Source: Bettongia penicillata ogilbyi (lineage: Eukaryota > Chordata > Mammalia > Diprotodontia > Potoroidae). From it: a stretch of 64,000 nt of DNA. The DNA is taken from NCBI GenBank assembly GCA_023548195.1, contig JAJHZJ010000419.1, positions 4,108,273 to 4,172,272 of the forward strand, given 5' to 3'. Shown one piece after another: positions 33,101 through 43,691 of the stretch. The position numbers and the translations under genes are program-made. How positions within the stretch are numbered: the stretch's first letter is position 1; every line of letters begins with the position of its first letter. The notes under the pieces were generated by a model. It searched no databases, was not told where the DNA came from, and was given only the letters and a program-made list of their open reading frames with translations.

Positions 33101-35822
33101 TTTCTGCTTTTATTTTTGTATTATATTTCTTCAATTTATTTATTTATTTTTAGTTTTAAGCATTCATTTCCACAAGATTTTGAGTTTCAAATTTTCTCCC
33201 CATTTCTCCCCTCCTCCACTCCAAATCCCCATGCATTCTGATTACACCCTTCCCCAATTTACCCTCCCTTCTATCACACCCTTCCCTTCCCTTATCCCCA
33301 TCTTATCCCTTTTCTTGTAGGAAAAGATAGATCTCTATACCCCATTACCCATATTTCTAATTTCTCAGTTACATGCAAAAACAATTTTCAACATTTATTC
33401 CTAAAACTTTGAGTTCCAAATTCTCTCTTCCTTGCTCCACTGAGAAGGCAACCAGTTCAATATAGGCTATACATGTATAGTTTTGCTAAAAACTTCCATA
33501 ATAGCCATGTTGTGAAAGACTACCTGTATTTCCCTCCATCCTATCCTGCTCTCCCATTTATTATATTCTCTCTTTTGACCTTATCCTTCCTCAAAAATGT
33601 TTACTTCTAATTACTCCCTTCCTTTCACATACCCTCCATCTATCATCCTCCCCCCGCACCTCACATCCCCTTCTCCCCTGCTTTCTTGTAGTGTAAGATA
33701 GACTTTCATATCAAATTGTGTGTGCATGTTATTCCCTCTTTAAGCCAAATGTGATGGGAATAAGCTTCATTTATTCCCTCTCACCTCCCCCTTTTCCCCT
33801 CCATTAAAAAAAAGCTTTTTCTTGCCTTTGTTATGAGAGATAGCTTGCCCCACTCCATTTCTCCCTTTCTCCTCTCAATGTATTCCTCTCTGACCCTTTA
33901 ATTTTATTTTTTTAAATATCATTCTTTCCTACTCAACTCACTGTGTGTGTGTGTGTGTGCATAATCCCTCCATCTACCCAAATACTGAGAAAAGTTTCAA
34001 AAGTTGCAAATATTATCTTTCCATATAGGAATGTGAACAGTTCAACTTTAGCAAATCTCTTATGATTTCTCTTTCCTGTTAATCTTTTCATGCTTCTCTT
34101 GATTCTTGTGTTTGAAAGTCAAATTTTCTTTTCAGCTCTCATCTTTTCATCAAGAGTGTTTGAAAGTCCTCTATTTCGCTGAATTACCATTTTTCCCTTA
34201 AAGTATTATAGTCTGTTTTGCTGAGTAGGTGTTTTTTGGTTTTAATCCTAGTTCCTTTGACTTCCAAAATATCATATTCCTTCAATCCCTTAATGTAGAA
34301 GCTGCCAGATCCTATGTTATCCTGAATGTATTTCCACAATACTGAAATTGTTTCTTTCTGGCTGCTTGCAATATTTTTTTCCTTGACCTAGGATCTCTGT
34401 AATTTTTTCTTTTCAGATCACTTTCAGGAGGTGAACAGTGAATTCTTTAAACCCTGTGGTTTCAGAATATCAGGGCATTTTTCCTTTATAATTTCATAAA
34501 AAATGATGTCTAGTCTCTTTTTTTGATCATGGCACTCACGTAGTCCCATAATCGTTCAATTGTCTCTTCTGGACCTACTTTCCAGGTCAGTTGTTTTTTC
34601 CAATGTCGTATTTCACATTGTCTACTATTTTTTCATTCTTTTGGTTTTGTTTTGTAATTTCTTGGTTTCTCATGAAGCCATTAACTTCCATGTTCTCCAT
34701 TTTAGTTTTTAAAGAACTTTTCTTCAGTGAGCTTTTGAACTTCCTTTTCTGTTTGGCTAATTCTGCTTTTTAAAGCATTCTTCTCCACATTGGCTTTTTG
34801 CATCTCTTTTGCAATTTGGGTTAGTTTATTTTTAAAGGTGTTAATCAGCATTTTTTGGGTCTCCTTTAGCAAGCTGTTGACTTGCTTTTCACGATTTTCT
34901 TGCATCATTCTCATTTCTCTTCCCAATTTTTCTCCCACCTCTTTTACTTGATTTTCAAAATTCCTTTTGAGCTCTTCCATGGCTTGAGACCATTGTATAT
35001 TTATTTTGGAGATTTTGGATGCAGACGCCTTGACTTTTAGGTCTTCCTCTGATTGCATGTATTGTTCTTCCTCATCTGAAATGATAGAAGAAAATACCTG
35101 CTCACCAAGAAAGTAACCTTCTATATTCTTATTTTTTCCCCTTTTTTGGGCATTTCCCCAGCCAACTAATTGACTTTTGAGTCCATTGTCAAGTGGAGGG
35201 TATACTCTGGATATCTATAAGTTCTTAGTTCCTCCAAGGTGGCATAATCAAGGGAGATAAATTTTCTCCTCTCCTGATATGCGCTCTGGTCTGGGAGCAA
35301 ATATAAGCACTTTTTTCTGTGAGTAGAATTCCCTCTCCAAAGCCTGAGCCAGCTCCACCAGCCAGCACTCTTCTTCACTGCAGGGCCACCACTCAGGGAT
35401 GAGATCTAGGTCAGCTGCTCAATTCCCCCAGGATCTTTGGGCCAGGCCTCCAGAAATGGAAGCTGCCACTGCCTACAGCTGGAGGTAGACCTCTAAGTTC
35501 CCTTCTTACACAGGTGAAAGAACTTTCTCACTGACCTTTAAAGCTGCCTTTGATGTTTGTGAGTTGAGGAATCTGGAACCTGTAGTTGCTTCTGGTGGCA
35601 CCTTGAAGCCTGCTTCAGTCCTGTTTTTGCCATGCCCAGTGTGATAGACCTTTCCTATTGGCCTTCCAGGCTGTCTTGGGCTGCAAATATCTTTCACTCT
35701 GTCATTTTGTGGCTTCTGCTGTTCTAGAATTTCTTTACAGTCATTCTTCATAGGCATTTTATGGTCTGTGTAAGAAGAGTTTCTAGAGGTACATCCTTCT
35801 ACACCACCATCTTGGCTCCCAT
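33101..35822 (-). mobile_element. HAL1 half-LINE nested in L1 ORF1
   Basis: Complete minus-strand HAL1 of about 2.7 kb: 5' end at 35802-35819 ('ccaccatcttggctcc'), 5' untranslated region to about 35100, one ORF1 (about 35090-34010), the 3' region and an A-rich tail (T-rich on the plus strand, 33101-33160). There is no ORF2. A 13-bp target duplication with one mismatch flanks it. It is a useful single-ORF1 reference for the duplicated copy at 8619-12420. Confidence 0.85.
34010..35090 (-). pseudogene. HAL1 ORF1, single copy
   Basis: The minus-strand frame 34702-35058 is the Lys/Glu-rich coiled-coil part ('GEKLGREMRMMQENREKQVN'). The RNA-binding and C-terminal parts (34010-34640) are frame-broken. 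The same order and spacing as in 10619-11706. Confidence 0.75.
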
Positions 35823-36603
35823 CAATTCTACTTTTTAAGGAGTTGTTTTCTTCAGTGTACTTTTTCCCATTTTGTGAACTGTATTTTTAAATTTTTCTCC
35901 TACCTCTCTTGTTTATCTTTTAAAATCCTTTTTGAACTCTTCCAAGAAGGATTTTTGGGCTTGAGACTGGTTCATAGTCCCACTTGAGATTTCAGATATA
36001 GGTATATTGACCATGCTATCTTTGTGTTTTGATCTTCCATGTCACCAGGATAAAGACATGATCATTGTTTTTCTTTGTTGCTTTTTACTCATGTTGTTTT
36101 TCTTTTTTTCTATCTTTAAAATTTTATCTCTGCTTCTGAGATCCAGGGGGCACTGTCCCAGGCTTCTTGTGCTACAGGCTAGGTGTCTGCTTACTGGTTT
36201 TGTGCACTATGGCTTTAGATGCTGGCAGCTGGATGCTGTAGTGGACTGATGGTTGACATGGTGTTGAGCTGGCCCTGGTAGTGGTGGCTGGTGTGTGACT
36301 GGTATTGGCACTTGCTTGATTCTCCATCTTGGGGCTCAGAATTTCACACTGGTCTGCTGATGTGGGGCTTGCCATTGATTTTATGGGATACCTCCCATCC
36401 TATATTGGTCCCCTTCAACCACAAAAAGAAGAAACTTTCCCTCAATCCACCTAGTCTCTCAAATTAAAAGATGACTGTACCTTGTCTTTCTTCTGGCACC
36501 ACTATTCCAGGATTTTTCCTATGGCAATGTTCTCTGGGTTTTTCAAGGTTGTTATGGGAGGGTAAGAGTGACTTAATGCTTGTTCCACCATCTTGGTTCA
36601 CAG
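35823..36603 (-). mobile_element. L1 ORF1 start and 5' untranslated region
   Basis: L1 ORF1 resumes after the HAL1 ('ctttttaaggagttgttttc') and runs to about 36060. From there to 36603 lies a GC-richer leader ending in the L1 5' terminus. Two open frames here (36007-36249 plus, 36172-36375 minus) are chance. Confidence 0.7.
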
Positions 36604-36790
36604 AAGTTGAAATAGGTGACTTTCAAACATTCTGTCTATTGGCTACTATGATGGATTTGACTTTCTGGTTTGAGAATTTAGCTTTCTGCTGCCTGAATAA
36701 ATGTTTTTCCTCTGCCTTCCATATGGAGAGTCTGTTATACTTTGCAACTGAGAAGCTGACATATTCATAGTCACCAGCAACACTGTGAAT
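36604..36790 (+). repeat. LTR-like dispersed repeat, partial
   Basis: It shares an ordered series of phrases with 40150-40350: 'actatgatggattt', 'gctttctgg'-like, 'aaatgttttt', 'atatggaga', and 'gctgacatattcatagtcac'. Here an AATAAA ('gaataaatg') precedes the shared 3' part, which fits an LTR R region, but no internal retroviral gene or clear TG...CA ends are seen. Its left side is cut by the L1 5' end. Confidence 0.4.
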
Positions 36791-36794
36791 ATTA

Positions 36795-38630
36795 ATATAA
36801 AACATAAAATCTTTCAGATAAACTTGCTCAGCAACTATTTTTATTCAGATTAATTAAATTCACCACATAAAATATCATATCAATTTTCAGTTTTTCTCTC
36901 TAAATCTTCATCAATATTCTTTGAATGATAATGAATAGTATGTATTTGTATGTACATGTGCATGTCTGTGTTTCTGTGTCTCTGTGTGTTTCCATTACTG
37001 TAGAAATCTGGACTGTATGTGAACAAATATTGAGAATATCTTGTTATTTCCCACCCATTGACCAAAGGGAAATGTTTAATTTTTTTTTTTATTTGTCAGC
37101 CTAGTCAATTTTAGTTTTTTTAAATTTAATTTCCTATTGTGTTTCATAAATTAATTAATTAAATTAATTAATTTCATTAATTATATATGAGCTGACATTT
37201 CTAAAAGGCATCAGGAATTCACATGCTCACTCATAAGTTTAGATTTATAGAAGTGATTTTCTATGCCTAGAATTAAAAGTGCGACATGAAAATAGTCTGT
37301 TTATATTTTATATGTGGAGAGATTTCAAAGCTCAGGATATTTAACACTCAGAGGAGCTACTTATGGCAATCTATCCTTTGGATCTTAAAATTGTTTTTAA
37401 TGATTTTTATTCTTTCATAAGCTAAATCATGTACTATAGTTTTCTGTTTCTTTTTTTATCCCAAGTTTATATTTTTTATATAAATATTTTCAGATTTCTT
37501 TGTGCAGTTTCTACCTCTAAACCATAAATGCTGTGTATATGCAAGCTGTTGCTGTTATTCCTGATGACTGGTACTTCCTATGGCAGTTATGTCTATCCTG
37601 TCTACATGATTTGCCTTGGATTTCTGATCTACTCTCCTGACTCAATGAATGAATCAATCCAACTTGTTAATAGGCATCCTTCTTCCAGTACTACTGCTTC
37701 CTTCTCACATTGCTAATGGAAATAGAGACCCCCAAAAGCCAGTTAATTGCAGTATGACATCCTATATGGAAAGTCAGCTTCAGTGATAACCTCTTATTCT
37801 CCACCCTTATTTCCTGTGATTTCAATTTCAACCCCAATTTTGCTTTCCTTCGAATCTGACTGCTAGTGGAATCTGAAAATCAGCTAAGGTCAAGAAACTG
37901 AACCATGAAGTCTTATTCTTTGTTTTACAGAGATAAAAGTACAATATTTTGTTTTCCTTTTGTTTGATCAGAAAAGAGGATTATTTTCCTTTCATTTTTA
38001 CTCCCTCAGTTACCACTCCAATTCATAGACTTTCCTCCCATAACCATAAAAGTAATTAGTATGATACGAAGTGAAGTTATTGTAAACTTTCAAAAAGCAG
38101 ACCTCATCTTTTTGTTCCAAGTCCTTTTTGAAAGGAAAAAGACCAAACAAATGTACTGTTCTCAAATGAAATGTCATAGTAGAAATAAGACCTATTGGCA
38201 AAGATCATTGGCAATTCCTAACAAATGCTGCTTTGTCAAACTAAAATGAGGGATGTGTATCTTGAGTCCTTGTTTGACAGCCATCTCAAAAGATACAATA
38301 TTTCCCAATAATCCTCTAGTCCTATTTAAATAAGAATTGTCTTTCTTCTACTTCCTCCCTTTCCTTTCACTTTCCCTCCTTTCCCCTCTCTCTTTTCTTC
38401 CACCCAACTCTCACTAGCATATTTCCCTTGAAATGCTATATGTGACCTGTAGGGAAAAAAAAAACAATTCAGAGATCAGGAAGCTCAATAACAAATATTT
38501 TCATTATGTTGAAGATGTAACATACAAACTCATCTTCTCATCAAACCCTCTGATTTGTATAACATGCATGTAGAGCCAAAATAATTTTTGACCAAAAATT
38601 TCAGCGGTGACTTTGTGATGATTTAGTCTA
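36795..38630. other. Unassigned AT-rich sequence
   Basis: No gene or repeat is recognised. It includes short TG-rich repeats (36945-36990), an A/T palindromic patch (37145-37175) and a pyrimidine-rich stretch (38340-38400). Confidence 0.5.
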
Positions 38631-38636
38631 ATGATA

Positions 38637-38910
38637 AGGACAGCTAGGTAGCTCAGGGGATAGAGTGCCAGGCCTGGAGTCTGGAAGACATTTTCCTGGG
38701 TAAAAAAATTAGCTTCAGAAACTCACTAGCTGTGTTACCCTGACTTTCTTTTTCACTTGTATTTGTTTTTCCAGCACTTACCACAGCTCTGGAGGAGAAG
38801 TGAGAATGGTGACCTGCACAGCCCTCCCTCACTCAAAATGAAGTCAAGTGCAAGTCATGTCATCATTTCCCTGATGGCATGGTCTTCTTTGGCAATGAAG
38901 GACAAACACA
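38637..38910 (+). mobile_element. tRNA-derived SINE with RTE-like tail
   Basis: The head 'cagctaggtagctcagggga' and the later 'ggcctggagtctggaagac' are the tRNA-like part. From about 38790 ('ctggaggagaagtgagaatg') to 'tttggcaatgaaggacaaac' it equals the 3' part of the SINE at 14693. A short L2-like patch (38740-38785) sits between the two parts, perhaps from a template switch or insertion. Confidence 0.8.
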
Positions 38911-39072
38911 ACCCTGTGAATAGATCTAACTGGTTGAATGGAGACCTAGCTAGCTGGGTAACTCAACTCCTCCTCTCCTGTATTCCTTCTCCTCCCCTTC
39001 CTTCTCCTCTCCAAAGAAAGGTATATTTGAATGGTCTATAGATGCCCAGTTGACTTGAGTTTTACTGGCCCC

Positions 39073-39379
39073 TTCCTTCCTTCATTCTCTCCTTCCTTCC
39101 TTCCTTCCTTCCTTCCTTCCTTCCTTCCTTCCTTTCCTTCCTTCCTTCCTTCCTTCCCTCCTTCCTTCCTTCCTTCCTTCCTTCCTTCCTTCCTTCCTTC
39201 CTTCCTTCCTTCCTTCCTTCCTTCCTCCCTCCCTTCCTTCCTCCCTCCCTCCCTCCCTCCCTCCCTTCCTCCTCCCTCCCTTCCTTCCTTCCTTCCTTCC
39301 TTCCTTCCTTCCTTCCTTCCTTCCTTCCTTCCTTCCTTCCTTCCTTCCTTCCTTCCTTCCTTCCTTCCTTCTTTCCTTC
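39073..39379. repeat. (TTCC)n long polypyrimidine tract
   Basis: About 300 bases of nearly uninterrupted TTCC/CTTC/CCTC repeats, with a TCCC-rich core near 39227-39283. The long open frames on both strands (Ser-Phe-Leu-Pro or Lys-Glu-Gly-Arg repeats) arise because the repeat has no stop codons; they are not genes. Such a homopurine-homopyrimidine tract can form triplex DNA. Confidence 0.97.
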
Positions 39380-39425
39380 AAAAAGTCAGACATGACTGAA
39401 AATAACTGAACAACAGTCTAATAAC
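39380..39425 (+). repeat. SINE/BovB-like 3' tail
   Basis: 'gtcagacatgactgaaaata' followed by 'actgaacaac' is the same type of 3' tail found in reverse at 60520-60545. It abuts the (TTCC)n tract, so the tract probably expanded within or beside a SINE whose body is otherwise lost. Confidence 0.55.
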
Positions 39426-39429
39426 AACA

Positions 39430-39938
39430 ATTTTAATATAAACAAATAAATTAATGGATTTATTTCATAAATTAAAAAAATATAAGATATTTTATTGGAC
39501 AATAATGTTCTGTCAACCAATGTTCTGTCAACAATAAAAAATAATAAAAAGGATTTTTTATCCCTTGGTACTTTCATTATTCTCATTAAGTTAAACAATT
39601 CTGCACAGCTGAAGATTTTATTATAATGTACCACTAAGTTCATCTTACACAATTAACAGTAAAACAATTATCTTTTCTGTGAAAATTTGATATTTTTGCT
39701 TTAATTATTCAAAATCACTAATTGCATTACTCAAAGGGCAGTAGAGTGACAGATGGGTGGGTGTGAATGTACTGAAATATTTTACCAAAAAGGAACTAGA
39801 CATGATGCAAAGGACAACATCAGAAAATCTACAACTAGAAAAGGAGGTAGGTTGTTCATGTGGCCAGAGTAAGCCAAAATGTGTTTCTCCTTGTAATAGC
39901 AATTTAAATAGAAAGATCTTTCTCATTGATTAATAGAC
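39430..39938. other. Unassigned AT-rich sequence
   Basis: No gene is recognised. A 13-base phrase 'atgttctgtcaac' occurs twice in tandem near 39507-39535. Confidence 0.5.
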
Positions 39939-39939
39939 C

Positions 39940-40360
39940 CATGTGATCTGCTTAAGCCTAAGTCACATGTGCTAAGAGGAGCTTGCTGAACAGGTGGAAC
40001 AGAAAGGATGGAGCAGAGCTGGGAGGAAGTGAATGAGTGGGGTTGAGTCAGAGGGGATAGAATACAGACCAACTGACACAGCAAGTCTCAGGCTTGTGAC
40101 AGTTGAAAGTGAGAAGACCCTGGCTGAGGGAGGGGAGGTTTGAGAATGGCTTTGTCCTCTGTTGTGATCATGTTTATTAACTTCTTGGTCACTATGATGG
40201 ATTTTGCTTTCTGGCTTTGGGATTTGGTATTCTGGTAAATGTTTTCTTCTGACTTCTATATGGAGAATCTTTTATACCTGGTGATTGAGAACTATGCTGA
40301 CATATTCATAGTCACTACCAGTGCTGTGAATATTGCCCTTGGCAATACACTCCCTTGAGG
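39940..40360 (+). repeat. LTR-like dispersed repeat
   Basis: The 3' half (40150-40350) matches 36604-36790. The 5' half (39940-40140) is GA-rich and moderately GC-rich. It is compatible with an ageing solo LTR, but ends and target duplications are not clear, so the class is uncertain. Confidence 0.4.
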
Positions 40361-40364
40361 TTCA

Positions 40365-40890
40365 TACAATATCAAGAATTCAAGTGGTCTAGAGGAAGGT
40401 ATCTGGAACATTGGGGCAGACTTTCAGAAGATTTATGGCAGGACATAGATAAAATTTGCATATGGTGAAAAGTCCTACATGCTCTGGATAGGTTGTGATT
40501 GGTTGAGGACATCATAGATTTATCAAAGTAAGATCAAACATCTATACTCCTAAATCGTGAAAATAAACAGTATCACAATGAGGAGACTTGAGAAAGCTCT
40601 ATGAATCTTTCTCAATTACATGTTTTCATGACACAGCAGCATGTTATATAAAGAGCAGGCTAAATTGGACAAGGAAACCAGGGAGAATATGCCTCCAGGG
40701 TGATACTTCAGGTAGATGCCTTGTCATGAGGAGGAAAATGACTTTTTAAGAATACGCCAGAACAGCAGAAGTTACGTTATTTTTGTCTGCTCAGTGGTTT
40801 ATCATTTCTAAGCTAGAGTGGTTCAGAAATTTGAAAGAAAAAAAGATTTTAATACACTTAACATTTGGATCAGTTTTGAAGCAGTCGTCT
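40365..40890. other. Unassigned sequence
   Basis: No gene or repeat family is recognised; it may continue the LTR-like element. Confidence 0.45.
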
Positions 40891-40899
40891 CTGCAAACC

Positions 40900-41220
40900 A
40901 TAAAATGCAACCTGATCTCTCCCACTGCCTGAATGGCTCCTCCAGAACTTCCATTTAAGGAGGGCACCTAGGCCAGCCACATCTCGTTCTTCTCCATGTA
41001 ACACTTTGGACTTTCTCTACCAAGCTAGAGATCAGGATATCTGTTATTGTCTTTTCCCAGCCCTCCCCACCCCAACTTCCTTTTATGTTTTGTTTTTTCC
41101 CCCATTAAAATAAAAAAGCTCTTTAGGACAAGGAATGACTTTCTTTTTACTTATATTTGTATTTCTAGCACTTAGTACAGTACTTAGAAAATACTTAATA
41201 AATGTTAGTTGACAGAATTA
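40900..41220 (+). repeat. L2 3'-end fragment
   Basis: It ends in 'acttaataaatgttagttga' preceded by 'ttctagcacttagtacagta', a clear L2 terminus. The upstream part (40900-41080) is less certain. Confidence 0.65.
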
Positions 41221-41445
41221 AATGAGATAAATGGCAAAGACAGCTCCAAAGTCCCTTGTAGCTTTGAACCTATGACACTGATGCCACTAAGGACTCCCTG
41301 AGTTGTTCTATGATTTGATATAATAAACACAATTTCATTCAATAACAGATGTATTTGAAGAATGTCTTTTATTTGTACAATAACCCTATTAATCCTTATT
41401 TCATTGTTCTTTTTCTTATAGAATATAAATAAATAAATATATGTG

Positions 41446-41448
<3 letters not shown>

Positions 41449-41521
<73 letters not shown>
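41449..41521. repeat. (CA)n-(TA)n compound microsatellite
   Basis: A CA run (about 41449-41482) passes directly into a TA run (to 41521). Confidence 0.97.
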
Positions 41522-41522
<1 letters not shown>

Positions 41523-41524
41523 TA

Positions 41525-41925
41525 TTACCTAAAAGAATTTTTCATTTCATCATTTCAAATTAGACAAACTTAGCCATGTACATTTTATTTTTTTATGGTC
41601 AGGGGTTCAGAGTTGGTTTTGTGACCTTAAAAATCAAATAGTAATTATAGTACTCCATTTGTTGAAAACCACAGAACCAAGTAGACACTGGATATTTTTG
41701 CAAAATCATGATACATCCCTAACATTATAGACAAATAGAGTTAAAAATAAGGCTTCTGTTTGCCTCAGAGAAAAGTTTGAAAATGGATCATATACAATGC
41801 ATTGCTCCAGAGCATGAGTCTTTAACCAATTTGTGTTATAGGTTCCTTAGCAGTCTGTTGAAGTCAATTTAAGAATCATTTAATAAGTACCTCTGGCATT
41901 ATAATGTGTAAATTTAGCTAGTAAT
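41525..41925. other. Unassigned sequence
   Basis: No gene or repeat family is recognised. Confidence 0.5.
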
Positions 41926-41929
41926 CAAC

Positions 41930-42000
41930 GAAGTCATTCAGTGGGCATTTTTTAAGTATGTGCTATGTGCCAAGAATTATGCTAAGCTTTGGAGAAGTAT
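41930..42000 (-). repeat. L2 3'-end fragment
   Basis: 'gtatgtgctatgtgccaaga' and 'attatgctaagctttggaga' give the reverse-complement L2 end. Confidence 0.6.
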
Positions 42001-42004
42001 AAAA

Positions 42005-43130
42005 TAATATTGAATTGCATCCCTTGTATCCCAATTCAATGTATATTTTGTCCTAAGTGCTTTCTTACTTTGCATACCTCTAGACCAGTCTCTGAGTATA
42101 AGGATAAATCTAAAAGGTAGTTTGTTGTATTTGCTACCAGCATTTTTCAAACCTGCCTTGTCCAAGAAGTAAGAATTCACAGTGGAAAATTATTGAGGAA
42201 AGAGATTGAGTATCACAGCTGTGCAACATAGCCATGAAATCTCATTTGCTTTGAAAACATTTTAGCTATTCATCAGAATTAAGCTTTATAGAGACAAGCA
42301 AGATATTTTTAGATCAAATCATTGCCTTACTCCATCATAAGATATATGAAATAGGATCAAGGAATTAAAATTTTTTAAACAAACATTTGTGAAACTTCCA
42401 GATTTAAAATTATTGTTGCATTTTATCATGTACATTCTTTTAAAAATTGCTCTTTTGATAGGAACATATGTAACCATATGGTAATAAACATGCTGATGAA
42501 CTGTAAAAGAGAGGTCCATTTTTTAAAGTTAATGTAGTATTCTCCTTGCAATATATACAATGTTAAATGATTTCTGAAACAGATGGCAATTTATCCAAGG
42601 GGATACAATGAGAATAAAGTGCTTCACTTCTCAATAGAGATGAAATACCTCAGGGAGAACAATAATTATCCATCATTTATATTTTAGTGTGCATATAGGG
42701 GGGGATGAGAAAAGGAGGGCAAAATTAGGGATGCATATTAGCTTATAACCAAATGGCCAAGTTTCAATGAAAAGGATTCCACATAAAGGGAAGAGTTGTC
42801 TCTACCGGCAATGTTTTCCCCTCCAGTTTCACCTTCTTGTGATGTAGCCTTCCTTTCCTTTCCCCTATGCACTCCATTTAAGGAGGATGTGAACCAGAAC
42901 AGGATATTTTTTGAGGCCTGAGAGTAGGAAAAACTGGATAGCAAAAGGAGAGAATGAACGACAAAAGGGGATCTGAACATGTGAACCCAGAACCACCAGG
43001 AGAACCTCCAGGTTAAAATGAATGTTATGTGACTTTATATGCAAATCAAGAGTTTTTGCTTTAATCTTTATTTAGGTTTATCAAAATATGTACCTTGAAT
43101 TAGCTTAATAATAAATAACCATACCTTCTG
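42005..43130. other. Unassigned sequence
   Basis: No gene or repeat family is recognised; a G run occurs at about 42699-42704. Candidate for single-copy sequence. Confidence 0.5.
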
Positions 43131-43134
43131 TTGC

Positions 43135-43330
43135 TTGAATAATAATAATTTTTTATGTAGAACTCTGTTTGCAAAGTGTTTTCTCATATATGAACTCATT
43201 TGATGCTTACAAAAATTCTGTGAAGAATATGCAACTATTATCTCTATTTTACAATGAGAAAACTGAGCCTGAGAGAGATGGAATGACTTGTGCAGAATCA
43301 CACACCTTTGTGTCTAAAGCTAGGTTTGTA
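43135..43330 (-). repeat. MIR-like SINE, reverse
   Basis: 'tgcaaagtgttttctcatat', 'tttacaatgagaaaactgag' and 'gaatgacttgtgcagaatca' are the reverse-complement SINE landmarks. Confidence 0.7.
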
Positions 43331-43514
43331 AGGTTTTATGAGAAAAGGAATAGCCATGTTTTACTTATCTCCAGAGGATGAATCAAAGAACACTGGATGT
43401 GAATTGCTTTAGGCAGATTTATGTTTGATGGGATGCTTTGGGAGGTAGTGAATCTCATCTTACTGTAAGTCTTTAAGAACTAAGACCAAGTGACTACTTA
43501 CTGAGGATGTTGGA

Positions 43515-43690
43515 AAGCTGATTTTGATTTAGGCAGAGCTTAGACAAGATGATATCTGAGGTCCTTCCCCACTCTAGGGTTGTGTGATTTCATGATTCAT
43601 TTGTTTATCCATCTATTCAACAGCATTTATTAAGCATTATTTTGCACCAGGTAATCATTCACTCAACAAGCATTTGTTAAGCTTTTCTTA
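43515..43690. repeat. SINE 3' end and short L2 piece
   Basis: 'agacaagatgatatctgagg' followed by 'tccttccccactctaggg' is a SINE-like 3' end. 'caacagcatttattaagcat' is an L2-end fragment in reverse, with a second similar phrase at 43662-43683. Confidence 0.5.
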
Positions 43691-43691
43691 T

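Larger units (their letters stand above)
26245..36603 (-). mobile_element. Full-length L1, split by two later insertions
   Basis: The 5' end is at about 36586-36603 ('ccaccatcttggttcac' on the plus strand); the 3' end is near 26245. Order on the minus strand: 5' untranslated region, ORF1 (36010-35823 and 33100 to about 32510), spacer, ORF2 endonuclease (about 31840-31370), reverse transcriptase and C-terminal part (to about 27100), 3' region. Subtracting the insertions at 28741-30267 and 33101-35822 leaves about 6.1 kb, the usual full L1 length. All frames are broken, so the copy is dead. Confidence 0.85.

Noticed and set aside
39031..39399. Long open frames of Ser-Phe-Leu-Pro repeats (plus) and Lys-Glu-Gly-Arg repeats (minus)
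   Set aside because: They are translations of the (TTCC)n tract, which contains no stop codon in any frame. The same applies at 45988-46412.
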